Source: JAGNXB01 sp964471595 (GTDB lineage: Bacteria; Bacteroidota; Bacteroidia; Chitinophagales; Saprospiraceae). From it: DNA of 64,000 nucleotides. The DNA lies in the NCBI GenBank assembly GCA_964471595.1, contig CAYYGN010000010.1:1-64000 (forward strand), written 5' to 3'. The notes under the pieces are model-generated. The model made no database searches. It was not told where the DNA came from and saw only the letters and a list, made by a program, of their open reading frames with translations. Both the position numbers and the translations under genes were made by a program. How positions within the stretch are numbered: the stretch's first letter is position 1; each line of letters starts with the position of its first letter. Shown piece by piece: positions 1 through 9,525 of this stretch.

Positions 1-141
1 TTATTGGCATGTGCTATACGCCTCGGGCAGCGGCCCGAGGGTCGCTCACATCATCCGCCATAGTTTCAACGGAGGCGGGCAGGTGTCCGCCGGACATTCG
101 CCCTGTAATCCGGGTCACAGACCCCGCCACGCCGATCCCGT

Positions 142-149
142 TACCTTTG
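142..149 (+). promoter_or_regulatory. Bacteroidota -7 element, yeiH-like gene
   Basis: TACCTTTG matches TAnnTTTG exactly. It ends 5 nt before the GTG at 155, so the transcript would be leaderless or nearly so. This supports 155 as the start. Confidence 0.6.
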
Positions 150-154
150 CGGCC

Positions 155-1138
155 GTGCAACTGACCTCCAACACGATCCGATTATTTCCCGGCTTGCTGC
201 TGGTGACCGGCCTCGCAGGGGTGGCCTTTGTGGCTTTCCCCTTCATTCCCGGGATGAACGAGGTGTTGCTCGGACTTTTGCTCGGCGTCCTGGCGGGCAA
301 TCTCATCACCCTCCCTCCGCCCTACCAACCCGGCGTGGACGCTATCGGCCGCGAAGGCCTCAATCTGTCGATCATTTTTCTCGGATTCGGGATCAGCTAC
401 CAACACATCGGGTCTCTGGGATGGGGTACCCTGGCCTTGCTGGTGGTGACGGTCACGGTGATGCTTGTGCTCACCTTCTTTCTGGCCAGGGTGTTCCGGT
501 GCCGCAGCTCCACTGGCTGGCTGGTGGGTTTTGGTACGGCCATCTGCGGATCCTCCGCCATCGCGGCCCTCGCCGGCAGCGTGACCAAAGACAAAGAAGA
601 TGTGGGTATTGCCATCGCCGTCATCAACCTGCTCGGATTAGCCGGCATGTTGATCCTTCCCCTGGCTTTCCCGTTTCTCCCCCTGGACGAAACGGTGGTG
701 GCCACCATCATTGGGGGTACCCTGCATGCCGTGGGCCATGTAGCGGGCGCGGGATACGGTATCAACGATGTCATCGGCGACCTCTCCATTACTGTCAAGT
801 TGGGAAGGGTGGCCTTGCTGGCCCCGGCCCTCATCGTGTTCAATCTGATGGTCAACCGGCATGCGTCTGTCCGGCAGCACCTTCGCCTGCCCTATTACAT
901 CTGGGGTTTCCTGTTGGCGGTCACCGCTGTCTCCTTCCTTTCTTTGCCGGATGCCTTGCTTGAAACACTGAAATGGGCCGGCAAAGTCATGCTCACCCTG
1001 GCCATGGTCGCCATCGGCATGAAGATCGGCATCCGCCGGCTCCTCGCCACAGGCCGCATCGCCATGGGATTCGGCGTGGTGATCTTTGCCCTCCAAATCC
1101 TGGTGGTGACCCTGCTGGCGCTGTGGTTGGTGGGATGA
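155..1138 (+). CDS. YeiH/UPF0324 family putative sulfate exporter
   Basis: This is a 327-residue integral membrane protein with about ten hydrophobic segments along its length. It resembles the YeiH/UPF0324 family of putative anion exporters: an early GLLLGVLAGN segment, a central GFGTAICGSSAIAAL segment and a Gly-rich HAVGHVAGAGYG segment. The GTG at 155 is chosen because a perfect TAnnTTTG element lies 5 nt upstream and residues encoded before it are not membrane-like. Family members are usually about 330-350 residues, so the length fits. Its last 155 bp are duplicated at 4124-4278, on the far side of an AT-rich island. The gene itself stays intact and its ancestral convergent neighbour was the P450 gene at 4301. 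Substrate is not evident. Confidence 0.8.
   Translation: MQLTSNTIRLFPGLLLVTGLAGVAFVAFPFIPGMNEVLLGLLLGVLAGNLITLPPPYQPGVDAIGREGLNLSIIFLGFGISYQHIGSLGWGTLALLVVTVTVMLVLTFFLARVFRCRSSTGWLVGFGTAICGSSAIAALAGSVTKDKEDVGIAIAVINLLGLAGMLILPLAFPFLPLDETVVATIIGGTLHAVGHVAGAGYGINDVIGDLSITVKLGRVALLAPALIVFNLMVNRHASVRQHLRLPYYIWGFLLAVTAVSFLSLPDALLETLKWAGKVMLTLAMVAIGMKIGIRRLLATGRIAMGFGVVIFALQILVVTLLALWLVG
984..1138 (+). repeat. Left 155-bp direct repeat of island 1 (3' end of yeiH-like gene)
   Basis: The 3' end of the YeiH-type gene, ending exactly at its TGA stop, recurs at 4124-4278. I counted one mismatch (C at 1012 versus T at 4152). The left copy belongs to the functional gene. The repeat brackets island 1. 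Confidence 0.95.
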
Positions 1139-1380
1139 ACGGGGTAATCCTGAATCTTCATGATGATAAGTTGAATACCTTCTTAATATATAATGGCAAA
1201 GGACCTTACCCGATAATCCTATGATGGCTACTTCTGTCCCGACTGTTCCATTTGGTATTTCTTTGTCCACACGCCCAACTTTTGGCACTTACTCCTACCA
1301 GTGCTGAAGCAGGCGATCCTTCATGCTCGAAGAAATGATCATATACATCACAAACCGAATGTCCGTAAGCATTAACTGCA

Positions 1381-2781
1381 TTACTGAATTTTCACCCATT
1401 TTCCTCTTTCGAGTATTGTACCTGAGGATTGCAAAAGCTGGTAAAAATATGTTCCCGCAGGCCAAAAGGAAGTCAGAATTTCATTATAACCAATGGCCAC
1501 CGGAATTTCAGAAAGCAATCGGCCTTGCATATCATGTACAACCATCTTGCAGCTTGCATCGGCAGCATTGAAATGGAAACGAAAAGCATCAGAGCCCGGA
1601 TTGCCAAAGATGGTAAGCGAAAAATCTGTGCTGCCTGGATCCCAGGTTGAGGTCAATACACCATCGGCATTCAGGCGCATCAGAAAGGGTGTCGCCTGTA
1701 GATTGTTTACGGCAGAACGCGTGAATCCATACACATAACAACCCCCTTCAAGGTCTGCTTTCACTCCGGAAATAAAGAAATGGCGATCTCCCCCAAAAAC
1801 ATGCAACCATTCGGATTCCAGATCGGCATCATATTTTCCAACATAATATGATTTCGGTGTAGTATTGGTGTAGGGATTGAAGGAAGAATTTATAACAGCC
1901 GCTACAAAATAGTGTTGTGTATCGTTATCAATGCAGCTTGTGATGGCGGGATAATCGTAAGAGTTCTCACCCATTCCAAAGGTAACCTCCTTAACCATAT
2001 TTAATGCAGTGTCGTACTTTACTATCCTAAGATCTGTTACTTCAATCGCACGGCCAAAAGTTATGTAATGCGTGCCTTCGATGGAAGTTACGGATTTGCC
2101 ATGTATTGCTACTTCAACCTGATCTGCCCGATAGGATTCTCCGGAATCACTGTTAAAAAAATGCAAGCCATTAAAACAAAAGACTAAATAATCATTTGAA
2201 TATTCTGAAATTTTTAACATATGATGAGGTGGACCTAACTTTGTGACTAGCTTTGTTTCAACAGTTTCCGGAAAATTGTTAACTGGAAACGTAGCAAACC
2301 GAACACCTTGTGGTGATGCATTTGTATAACCTAATACAGATATGGAATCTTTCGTAATATTCCATGAAGCACTATATAGATTCCCATAAAAAGGAATTGA
2401 AATGCTATCAGAATATGTTAAGTTCTGGCTTTCAAATGATTTGATAACCAATTTGGTATTAGAGACATTACTATGATCAAAATATAATATATAAATTACA
2501 TTTTCGGCTGAATTTAGATAAAAGGGAATTGATTTATTTAAATCACTAATATTGGTGCCATTGAGAATTTGACCGGAGGTGGCTTTGATAATTTTCAAAC
2601 CACCAGACTCAATTGCAACAGGGTCACTACCGATATAGCCAGTCAAAGCCAGTAAGGTATCTTGCTCAACGTGGATATCATAGATATTTACCCCTGTCAA
2701 ATCGGTATATTCAACAAAATAGGTTGACTGGGCCTGTATGCTACATATTGATATGAAAACTAAAAAGATAATCAAGCGCAT
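1381..2781 (-). CDS. Secreted protein with T9SS C-terminal sorting domain
   Basis: The protein is 466 residues. It starts with a signal peptide (MRLIIFLVFISICSIQAQ), which is why the ATG at 2781 is preferred over an upstream in-frame start. The body (about 25-385) is rich in beta-type sequence with Asp/Gly turns, compatible with a propeller or similar fold, but I recognise no named domain. The last 75-80 residues form a type A T9SS sorting domain: a GNPGSDAFRF segment, a VVHDMQGRLLSE strand, and the closing PAGTYFYQL. It should cross the outer membrane by T9SS and end up on the surface or outside. It lies 69 bp downstream of a lipoprotein gene in the same orientation, probably in one operon. 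Codon use is AT-rich compared with the backbone. Confidence 0.8.
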   Translation of the reverse strand: MRLIIFLVFISICSIQAQSTYFVEYTDLTGVNIYDIHVEQDTLLALTGYIGSDPVAIESGGLKIIKATSGQILNGTNISDLNKSIPFYLNSAENVIYILYFDHSNVSNTKLVIKSFESQNLTYSDSISIPFYGNLYSASWNITKDSISVLGYTNASPQGVRFATFPVNNFPETVETKLVTKLGPPHHMLKISEYSNDYLVFCFNGLHFFNSDSGESYRADQVEVAIHGKSVTSIEGTHYITFGRAIEVTDLRIVKYDTALNMVKEVTFGMGENSYDYPAITSCIDNDTQHYFVAAVINSSFNPYTNTTPKSYYVGKYDADLESEWLHVFGGDRHFFISGVKADLEGGCYVYGFTRSAVNNLQATPFLMRLNADGVLTSTWDPGSTDFSLTIFGNPGSDAFRFHFNAADASCKMVVHDMQGRLLSEIPVAIGYNEILTSFWPAGTYFYQLLQSSGTILERGKWVKIQ

Positions 2782-2850
2782 GGATAAATAGTTATCAATG
2801 AGGAAAAAAGAGAGGCGGAACATTTCCCGCCTCTCAGATGTTATTAAATA

Positions 2851-3897
2851 TTAGGGACAGCATACAGGTAATGGATATGCATCCGTTTCCAAAACATTGC
2901 GTGTGAAATAGTCCACACGCATTAATGCTGCAACAGTAGAATAATTGGATGCAAGTAGCTCCATACCGACCCCATGTAAACCAGTTACTTTTCCCTGAGG
3001 TTCATTTGCCTGTGACAAAGTAGCCATCTCTTCATAATACCAGTTCATTTCGTCCTGGATCAGGCAAGTATGATAATTTGAAGTGCCCGAATAATTATAA
3101 AACAAAAGATAATCATTATAATTATCATTTTGTGTTGGATCATTAGGATTGAGAAGATCATCTCCTTCAACATTAAAGTGAACAGGTAGGTATGGAAGTT
3201 CATATCCTTCCTCAACATAAAGAAAAGGAGAGAAAAAAACCGAATACCTGTTTGTGAAGTAATAGAATGTGTTCTTGTCGCGATAGTTGAGATTGGCATT
3301 CAGGTCACAACGCCAATGATCCATGGCATCATTGCCTGATTCACTCAACCAACAATTGCCTACTTCTGGTAAAATTGACCATTGATCCGTACTGGTATAG
3401 GGATATGAATTGAGGTTCGAACAAGTTCCAGAGCCCATGATAAAGGTCGCTATTACTGGGATATAGTCTTCCTCTATTTCTGCATACGGCCTGATTTCAA
3501 AATGAAATGGTTGCTTAACGGTATCCGATACGCCATAATACAGATCACTGGCCATATACGCTATTTGTTCAAACAAATCCAAAAGATCCACCTCATCAAC
3601 CAGGGTTGCGGTATCCACCAAAGGAATCAACAAGGTATCAGAAACCATCAGATACGTTGCATAGTTCTCGTCTGGACGACAATAAGCAGCATTCAAACCA
3701 TGGTTCAGATAGTACAGCGCCTGGGATGGCGTATAGACTTCCGTAGATCGCAAACCTGCCGTTGGCTCGGTTCGATGCAACATGGCCTTATTGACAAAAT
3801 CAGCAATACGACCTTGTGTTTCCTCATCCATTCCATGTCTGGACAAATTTAATTGGTCTGTATTTTCCTTTTGGCAACCAATCACAAACAGACACAC
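2851..3897 (-). CDS. Putative lipoprotein of unknown function, signal peptide out of frame by 2 bp
   Basis: The readable frame gives 348 residues from a GTG at 3897, starting MCLFVIGCQKEN. LFVIGC is a good lipobox, but the hydrophobic stretch before it is too short. An ATG at 3929 would encode MKLISKLLFG, exactly the missing half of a lipoprotein signal, but in another frame. The join runs through a (GT)4 tract (minus strand, about 3891-3899). With three GT units the two halves fuse into MKLISKLLFGVCLFVIGC. This is either a phase-variable start, a slippage mutation or a sequencing error. The mature part is acidic, Tyr/Asn-rich, with several Cys including a terminal CCP; I recognise no domain. 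It precedes the T9SS cargo gene on the same strand. Confidence 0.65.
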   Translation of the reverse strand: MCLFVIGCQKENTDQLNLSRHGMDEETQGRIADFVNKAMLHRTEPTAGLRSTEVYTPSQALYYLNHGLNAAYCRPDENYATYLMVSDTLLIPLVDTATLVDEVDLLDLFEQIAYMASDLYYGVSDTVKQPFHFEIRPYAEIEEDYIPVIATFIMGSGTCSNLNSYPYTSTDQWSILPEVGNCWLSESGNDAMDHWRCDLNANLNYRDKNTFYYFTNRYSVFFSPFLYVEEGYELPYLPVHFNVEGDDLLNPNDPTQNDNYNDYLLFYNYSGTSNYHTCLIQDEMNWYYEEMATLSQANEPQGKVTGLHGVGMELLASNYSTVAALMRVDYFTRNVLETDAYPLPVCCP

Positions 3898-4123
3898 ACG
3901 CCGAATAATAATTTGCTAATTAGTTTCATGATAAAGGTTTTATGTGGTTAAAAGAGAGAATACGGTCATATTCTGAGGGCTAACAGGAATGATGAGCAAA
4001 TATAATGTAAAAATTGCCCATTTTGTTTTAATTTCCAAATTATTTGAAACTTTAACATTTCATATTCCATACAGAGAATTGTCTTCTTAAAATTATCCCT
4101 GCCAAACCTAATAAATTGTTCCT

Positions 4124-4278
4124 AAGTCATGCTCACCCTGGCCATGGTCGCTATCGGCATGAAGATCGGCATCCGCCGGCTCCTCGCCACAGGCCGCATC
4201 GCCATGGGATTCGGCGTGGTGATCTTTGCCCTCCAAATCCTGGTGGTGACCCTGCTGGCGCTGTGGTTGGTGGGATGA
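4124..4278 (+). repeat. Right 155-bp direct repeat of island 1 (yeiH 3'-end fragment)
   Basis: This is the second copy of the last 155 bp of the YeiH-type gene, including the TGA. It has no 5' portion and is not expected to be a gene. It sits 22 bp from the stop codon of the P450 gene, so it keeps the ancestral gene junction. Confidence 0.95.
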
Positions 4279-4300
4279 TCACCTTGCCGCTGTTTCGGCG

Positions 4301-5638
4301 CTATCGCACCTCCAGCCGTGCCACGACCGCCGGCAAAGGCTTGAGCGTCAGTAGGCCAGCAGGCTGCATGGCCGCTCCTTCCAGCGGAAGCAGGCGAAAC
4401 CGCCGCAAAAGCGCACTCAGGATCAAGGGGATCTCCAACAGGGCAAACCGCGCCCCGATACACAGCCGCAGCCCTGCCCCGAAGGGCAGCCACGCAAATT
4501 TGGAACGGGCCGCGGCATGTTCCGCTGCAAAGCGTTCGGGCCGGAAGACATGCGGATCATCCCACAGCGCCGGATTGCGGTGCAGCCCGTAAATGCTCAT
4601 CAGCAGAATGCTGCCCTCCGCCAATCGGTCCCCTTTCCAGTCAAACGGTTCGGCAACCTCCCTGCCGATGATGTGCGCCGGCGGATAGAGCCGCAGCGTC
4701 TCTTCCGTCACCTGCCGCACCAGGTCGAGTCCTCCCAGCGCCTGTTCGTCCGGGGTGCTTCCGCCATATCCCTGCTTCGCTTCCGCCGCCAACCGGTCCG
4801 CCCATTCAGGGTGCTGCATCAGCAGATGACACGCAAAGGCAAGGGCGTTGGCCGAGGTCTCGTGTCCCGCCACATAGAGGGTGATGACCTCATCGCGGAT
4901 CTGACGGTCGGTCATTGCGGCGCCCGTATCGGCATCCCGGGCATGGATAAGCAGGTCGAGCAGGTCCTGTCGCTGGGCACCGTCGGCCCTCCGGTCGCGG
5001 ATGAGACCATACACCATGTCGTCAAACCGCCGGATATCCCGGCGGAACACCCGGTAATTGGCCAGCAGGGGGAATACGGGCGTCAGCCAGGGCCTTTCGA
5101 GGCGCCACAACACATAGGCCTGGGTGCGGAGAATCTCGGCGGCCACCTCGCTGTCATCACGACGGGGCGAGGAGGAAAACAGGGTTTTCAAAGCGATGCC
5201 GGAGGCGAGGCGAGTCATCTCCCTGCTCAGATCCACCACGGGATCACGCCGTACGCGGTCTTCCAGGTCGTCCAGCCAAAAGGCCGTTTCCTCCCGCATG
5301 GCGGCGTAGAGCTTTTCGAGGGCCGTCCGGTGGAAGGCGGGTTGCATCAGCCGGCGCTGCCGCAGCCAGAAATCCCCTTCACTGGTCAGCAAACCGTTGC
5401 CGAGGGCAATGCGCATCTGATGGTAGGCCGGGCTCTTGCGGCACTGGCGTTGTCGTTGGACGAGGACTTCCTCGAAAAATGCCGGGTCCGTCGAGATATA
5501 CAATCGCCGGAAAGGGATCCGTACCCGGAAAAAATCACCCAACTCCTCCTGGCGCCGGATCACGAAGGACAACGGATCGCCGAAGAAGGCCCGGGCTGCG
5601 GAGCGATAGCCCCTGTCTCGATATACGGGTATGGCCAT
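4301..5638 (-). CDS. Cytochrome P450
   Basis: A 445-residue soluble P450 monooxygenase. Visible landmarks: the I-helix oxygen-activation motif AGHETSANAL, the K-helix ETLRLYPP (ExxR), and the heme-ligand loop LPFGAGLRLCIG near residue 393 (FxxGxRxCxG complete). The ATG at 5638 (MAIPVYRDRG) gives a normal bacterial P450 length; the upstream extension overlaps the start of the divergent lipoprotein gene and is not P450-like. Neither ferredoxin nor reductase genes are next to it, so the redox partner must be elsewhere. It is convergent with the YeiH-type gene, from which island 1 now separates it, and divergent from the DUF4403-type gene with 42 bp between the starts. Substrate cannot be told. 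Confidence 0.93.
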   Translation of the reverse strand: MAIPVYRDRGYRSAARAFFGDPLSFVIRRQEELGDFFRVRIPFRRLYISTDPAFFEEVLVQRQRQCRKSPAYHQMRIALGNGLLTSEGDFWLRQRRLMQPAFHRTALEKLYAAMREETAFWLDDLEDRVRRDPVVDLSREMTRLASGIALKTLFSSSPRRDDSEVAAEILRTQAYVLWRLERPWLTPVFPLLANYRVFRRDIRRFDDMVYGLIRDRRADGAQRQDLLDLLIHARDADTGAAMTDRQIRDEVITLYVAGHETSANALAFACHLLMQHPEWADRLAAEAKQGYGGSTPDEQALGGLDLVRQVTEETLRLYPPAHIIGREVAEPFDWKGDRLAEGSILLMSIYGLHRNPALWDDPHVFRPERFAAEHAAARSKFAWLPFGAGLRLCIGARFALLEIPLILSALLRRFRLLPLEGAAMQPAGLLTLKPLPAVVARLEVR

Positions 5639-5680
5639 TGCCGGGATTTGCAGACATTTGCCTGCGTATTCTGACACAAC

Positions 5681-7033
5681 ATGCGAACCGGGGTTTTGCT
5701 CATTTTGTCCTTGTTGCTGGCCCAGTGCAAAACACCCCAACCGGCCCGCCCGGAGGCCCGTTACGACATGAACCATCTCGCTGTACCGCTTTCCAGCCTC
5801 CACATCCCGGTGACGATCACGCACCAGGACCTGCAGCGCATCATCCGTCAGGGCGTCACCGGTCAGTCATTTGCCAGTCCGGAAACCACGAAGGACGGTC
5901 TTTCCTGGTCCATGAAGGTGCAGCGCGACATCCGCGTGGAGCTGACCGGCCAACAGATACGCTCCGTGATCCCGATCGACGTCCATGTCGCCCGGTCCCT
6001 GGGATTCACCACCCTGAAGGCCAACGGCGAATTGGATGTCACCCTGCACACCTTGTTCCAGATCCGGGACGACTGGACGGTCCAGACCTGGACCACCCTG
6101 GAGGGCTACGACTGGATCCGCAAACCCGTGGCCCAGGTCGCCGGGCTCCAGATCCCCGTGGGTGCCCTCACCGGCCTGCTGCTCGATTACAGCCGTCCCC
6201 GCCTCACCCGGGCCATCGACGACCAGATCAGCAGGAATGTGGACCTGCGCGCGCTACTGGCGCCGCTTTGGACCGTCATGCGGCGACCCATTCAGGTCAG
6301 CGAAAGCATGAATCTCTGGTTTCGGTTCGAACCGCGGGTGGCCGGGATCGAGGGGTTTGTGACGGACCCGCACGGGTTGCACAGCGCCGTCCATCTGTCC
6401 GGGCTTTCCCGTTTGAAGGCCGGCGGACCGCCGACCCTGATCGATCCGGAGATCGACCCCCGGTTTGCGGCAGCCGCCGGAAACCGGGACAGCCTGCGTC
6501 TGGTGATCCATACCGAGATCCCCTACGATGAGGCGGAACAAATGGCCGAAAACAACCTGATCGGCAAGACCTTCGGTGAAGGCAAACGCCAGGTGACCGT
6601 GGAAGGGATCGACCTTTTCGGCCAAAGCGATCATGTCATCGCCTCCCTGCGCCTGACCGGTGCCTACAAAGGCACGGTCCACCTGCGCGGCAAACCCGTT
6701 TTGAGCACGGAAGGGCATCAGGTGGAGCTGGCCGAACTGGACTTCGATGTCGAGACGCGCAACGTCCTTCACCGGTCGGCCTCCTGGCTGTTCAAGGCCA
6801 ATATTCGCTCCACGTTAGGGAAAGCGCTGGTTTTCCCCCTCGGTCAGGACATGAACCAGGTGGCGGAGGAGATCCGGCGCACCATCAACACGACCCGGCC
6901 GGGACCCTGGATCCATCTCGATGCCGGCCCCCTGGATCTGTGCCTCCGGGATATCCTGCTGACGCCGGAAGGCATGGTGCTCGATTTTCTGCTCAGCGGC
7001 AGGATGGACATCCACCTCAAAGCGCTGGATTAG
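5681..7033 (+). CDS. DUF4403-like lipoprotein
   Basis: A 450-residue protein beginning with a lipoprotein signal (MRTGVLLILSLLLAQC, lipobox LLAQC, Cys16). The mature part starts with repeated short beta strands such as LAVPLSSLHIPVTI, and continues as two similar beta-rich halves. This pattern fits DUF4403 proteins, which have lipid-binding-like folds and no known activity. It is probably anchored in the outer or inner membrane facing the periplasm. Its last ~105 bp recur at 14733-14837 beyond island 2. In the present gene the stop is TAG, with the G supplied by the island; the far copy preserves TAA. Function unknown. Confidence 0.65.
   Translation: MRTGVLLILSLLLAQCKTPQPARPEARYDMNHLAVPLSSLHIPVTITHQDLQRIIRQGVTGQSFASPETTKDGLSWSMKVQRDIRVELTGQQIRSVIPIDVHVARSLGFTTLKANGELDVTLHTLFQIRDDWTVQTWTTLEGYDWIRKPVAQVAGLQIPVGALTGLLLDYSRPRLTRAIDDQISRNVDLRALLAPLWTVMRRPIQVSESMNLWFRFEPRVAGIEGFVTDPHGLHSAVHLSGLSRLKAGGPPTLIDPEIDPRFAAAAGNRDSLRLVIHTEIPYDEAEQMAENNLIGKTFGEGKRQVTVEGIDLFGQSDHVIASLRLTGAYKGTVHLRGKPVLSTEGHQVELAELDFDVETRNVLHRSASWLFKANIRSTLGKALVFPLGQDMNQVAEEIRRTINTTRPGPWIHLDAGPLDLCLRDILLTPEGMVLDFLLSGRMDIHLKALD
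6928..7032 (+). repeat. Left 105-bp direct repeat of island 2 (3' end of DUF4403-like gene)
   Basis: This stretch recurs at 14733-14837 with two mismatches (6937 T/C and 6941 T/C). The final 91 bp are identical. It ends inside the stop codon, after TA of TAG. Confidence 0.95.
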
Positions 7034-7134
7034 GATCTGTCAAATAATCACATGGAGGTCTTTCTCCTGAATTTTATGCACCCCTACAATAAGCTCACAA
7101 GGATTTGCGGGTGCCTTGCACCTCAAACACACAT

Positions 7135-9525
7135 TTATGGAACCATAACCGTAAATGTTTGGGTAATACCATTCAATGAAAGAATCCATAAATACATGCC
7201 TGCCGGTAATTGTCCCAACCAAATTTGATGTTCACCTGCCTCCGCGATTCCTGAACACACAACCTGACCATTTACAGAAATGAATTCAAAGGGAATTTGG
7301 CCACTCCTGCCTGGTTCTATTATATATTTGTAAAAAAGATATCCGTTCTCATATAAATATTCCACATGAAATTCTGTTGGTGATTTAGACGAAAGGAAAG
7401 ATGTTAATAGTGGAACCTCCAATTCCAATTCAAGCCTGCATCCCCATTTATCTGCAATCTCCACGGAATAAATTCCTGGGAAAAGGTGTTGAATCTCATT
7501 CCCGTAGGTGCCGTTGAACCATGTAATAAAATAATCAGGTGTGCCTCCCTTAATGCTATCTAATCGAATACTCCCTTCAGGCATACTCTGTGAAGATCCT
7601 ATAATGGAAAACCATGCCCGAATGGAATCCGGTCCGTCCATAAAGATTTCAAATTCACGGGAACAGCCTTCTGAGTCCTCCAACACAGCAGAATAAATTC
7701 CTTTGTTTAATAGCCCATTATCCCAGTGTATGCCGAATGTGTCTTGTATGGTCCAATTTCCTGGCGGGGTGATTCCAGGGTCCTCGTAAATCAACATTCC
7801 GTCAGGTAAATGAGCACATGTGACTGGAAAGTAATCTATTTCAGGCGCAAAACTCAATCGTTCATATGCCCCTAAATCTACACTGTCTTCCAATGAACGA
7901 GGAAGGCCATCCAAATCATAAGACCCAATAGTAAATTCATTCAGACCTTTGTTAATGAATGGAGAACATCGCTTCAGCCTGAAATTTAATGTCGCAGTAT
8001 CCACAAACAACGGATCGTCTTCCCACCAAGTATCTATCAAGGTATTGAAGTCAGTACTCCCATCCTCTTCGACATAGTAAAACAGGTCAGGACGTGAATC
8101 GCCACCTATTCCCGCCACAAAGAAGGTGGAAAAATCCGCCCACTTATCCACAATTATAGGTGATTGTTTTGTATTACTATTGCCATATATCACACAATTA
8201 ACCAGCGTATCCTGACATAAAGGATAGTATCTGTATATCAACGGCAGAATGGTGTCTGCTGTATTATTTACAAATGTACAATTGTTGAATTTATTACTGA
8301 ATGGAGTGAAACCATAATTTTGCCACTCTCCTACACTCAAAATGGTGGCGTTCCCTTTTGAATTTCGATTATTTGCAAATAGACAATTATTCACATTCAT
8401 ACTATAGCCGGCTAAAACCGGAGACCAGACTCCCCTATTCTCAATAAACAAACACTCTGAAACCTGTCCGCCATTTCGCAAGTGCATAGCACTGCCACCC
8501 GTCCACGATGCCTTATTGGGCACGAAATTGACATTTCCACTGAAAACACATCGATTCACAAAGAGATTCTCAAGTGGGTGAATTACTCGATTATCTAAAA
8601 GAATTCCACAACCGCCAGAATGCCAAGCCGTTCCGTTTTCAAATTGTGAATTACTGATTACAATGGAGTCAATGCCTGTTCCATGAGTCTCTATATATAC
8701 TCCTGCCCCTCCGTCATAATAAGTGCTGTTTCCGCGAAACACACAGGAATCCAGGATCAATACGGCGGTATGGGCAGACGCTTGAGATCTGTATAGTATA
8801 GCGCCACCCCTTCCATATGGTCCGCTTACATTATCCTTGAATAAACATCTTATGAATCGAATGTGGCTCCTTGAGTCTTCAAAATTGTCAATACCAATTG
8901 CCCCACCGAAATGGGCCTGATTATTCTCAAAAACACAATCTTGAATTAGCAAATCCCTCCAGCTATTTACCGGAGAAGTTCGAATATACAGGATACCGCC
9001 CCAACATTCCGAATCAGTAATATAACATGGCTCATCACAATACATTCCACAATTATATGAATCACCATCTCTGAATATCAGACCGTCCAAAATAGATGGA
9101 ACATACAGGCTGTCCAGCACTAATTTGGAGTAAAAACCCGTGCTTCGGATCGTAGTAAGATGCACACCGGTCAGTCTTTCCTCAGGCGTCGTCTCCCACC
9201 CGGCAAAACCACCGAACATGCAGATGCCCTTGGTGATGAAAACACGCTTGTCCTGGGGAAGCTGGTAGATACCCTCCCCAATAAATAGGGTGTCTTCTGG
9301 TTGTGCCTTTGCCAAGGCCGTGATAAAATGATCAAAAGCCGTGGCCCATGTTAGTCCCGGACCATTTGGTGTACCCGTTTTAGAAATGTAATAAATTGTC
9401 CCGTTGGCAGTAAAAGGACATGCTGAAATAGAAATCCATAATATCCACTTAATTCTAATAATAGGAATATGAAACCATTGAAAACAGCTGAAAAACAAAT
9501 TGTACACTTTGCTATTGAAATTCAT
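7135..9525 (-). CDS. Large secreted right-handed beta-helix protein with T9SS sorting domain
   Basis: A 796-residue protein. The N-terminal hydrophobic stretch around IIRIKWILWISISACPF acts as signal peptide, though the first ~25 residues are unusually long, so a later start is possible. Residues ~45-110 resemble the opening of choice-of-anchor/parallel beta-helix proteins (YYISKTGTPNGPGLTWATAF, then DTLFIGEGIYQLP). The next ~400 residues repeat short motifs of the kind CVFENNQA, CLFKDN, CVFRGNSTYYDGGAG and CVFSGN, typical of a right-handed beta-helix. The C terminus (about 715-796) is a T9SS type A domain ending LPAGMYLWIL. Probably a surface or extracellular adhesin or polysaccharide-binding protein; no catalytic motif is seen. 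It lies 156 bp downstream of the three-gene run and may have its own promoter. Confidence 0.8.
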   Translation of the reverse strand: MNFNSKVYNLFFSCFQWFHIPIIRIKWILWISISACPFTANGTIYYISKTGTPNGPGLTWATAFDHFITALAKAQPEDTLFIGEGIYQLPQDKRVFITKGICMFGGFAGWETTPEERLTGVHLTTIRSTGFYSKLVLDSLYVPSILDGLIFRDGDSYNCGMYCDEPCYITDSECWGGILYIRTSPVNSWRDLLIQDCVFENNQAHFGGAIGIDNFEDSRSHIRFIRCLFKDNVSGPYGRGGAILYRSQASAHTAVLILDSCVFRGNSTYYDGGAGVYIETHGTGIDSIVISNSQFENGTAWHSGGCGILLDNRVIHPLENLFVNRCVFSGNVNFVPNKASWTGGSAMHLRNGGQVSECLFIENRGVWSPVLAGYSMNVNNCLFANNRNSKGNATILSVGEWQNYGFTPFSNKFNNCTFVNNTADTILPLIYRYYPLCQDTLVNCVIYGNSNTKQSPIIVDKWADFSTFFVAGIGGDSRPDLFYYVEEDGSTDFNTLIDTWWEDDPLFVDTATLNFRLKRCSPFINKGLNEFTIGSYDLDGLPRSLEDSVDLGAYERLSFAPEIDYFPVTCAHLPDGMLIYEDPGITPPGNWTIQDTFGIHWDNGLLNKGIYSAVLEDSEGCSREFEIFMDGPDSIRAWFSIIGSSQSMPEGSIRLDSIKGGTPDYFITWFNGTYGNEIQHLFPGIYSVEIADKWGCRLELELEVPLLTSFLSSKSPTEFHVEYLYENGYLFYKYIIEPGRSGQIPFEFISVNGQVVCSGIAEAGEHQIWLGQLPAGMYLWILSLNGITQTFTVMVP

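Larger units (their letters stand above)
1139..4123. mobile_element. AT-rich island 1 inserted at the yeiH-like stop codon
   Basis: About 3 kb of clearly AT-rich DNA lies between two copies of the yeiH 3' end. It carries two minus-strand genes, a T9SS cargo protein and a lipoprotein, and nothing resembling an integrase, transposase, reverse transcriptase or relaxase. The first 240 bases (1139-1380) and last 195 bases (3930-4123) hold no gene I can support. Removing the island plus one repeat copy restores a convergent yeiH/P450 pair with a 22-bp gap. Foreign origin is inferred from composition and flanking duplication; the mechanism is unknown. Confidence 0.75.

Noticed and set aside
11..154. 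N-terminal extension of the yeiH-like gene
   Set aside because: The extra residues are not membrane-like, and a perfect -7 element lies just before the GTG at 155.
4116..4592. Plus-strand reading frame through the right yeiH fragment
   Set aside because: It is a chance frame in the 155-bp repeat and continues antisense through the P450 gene.
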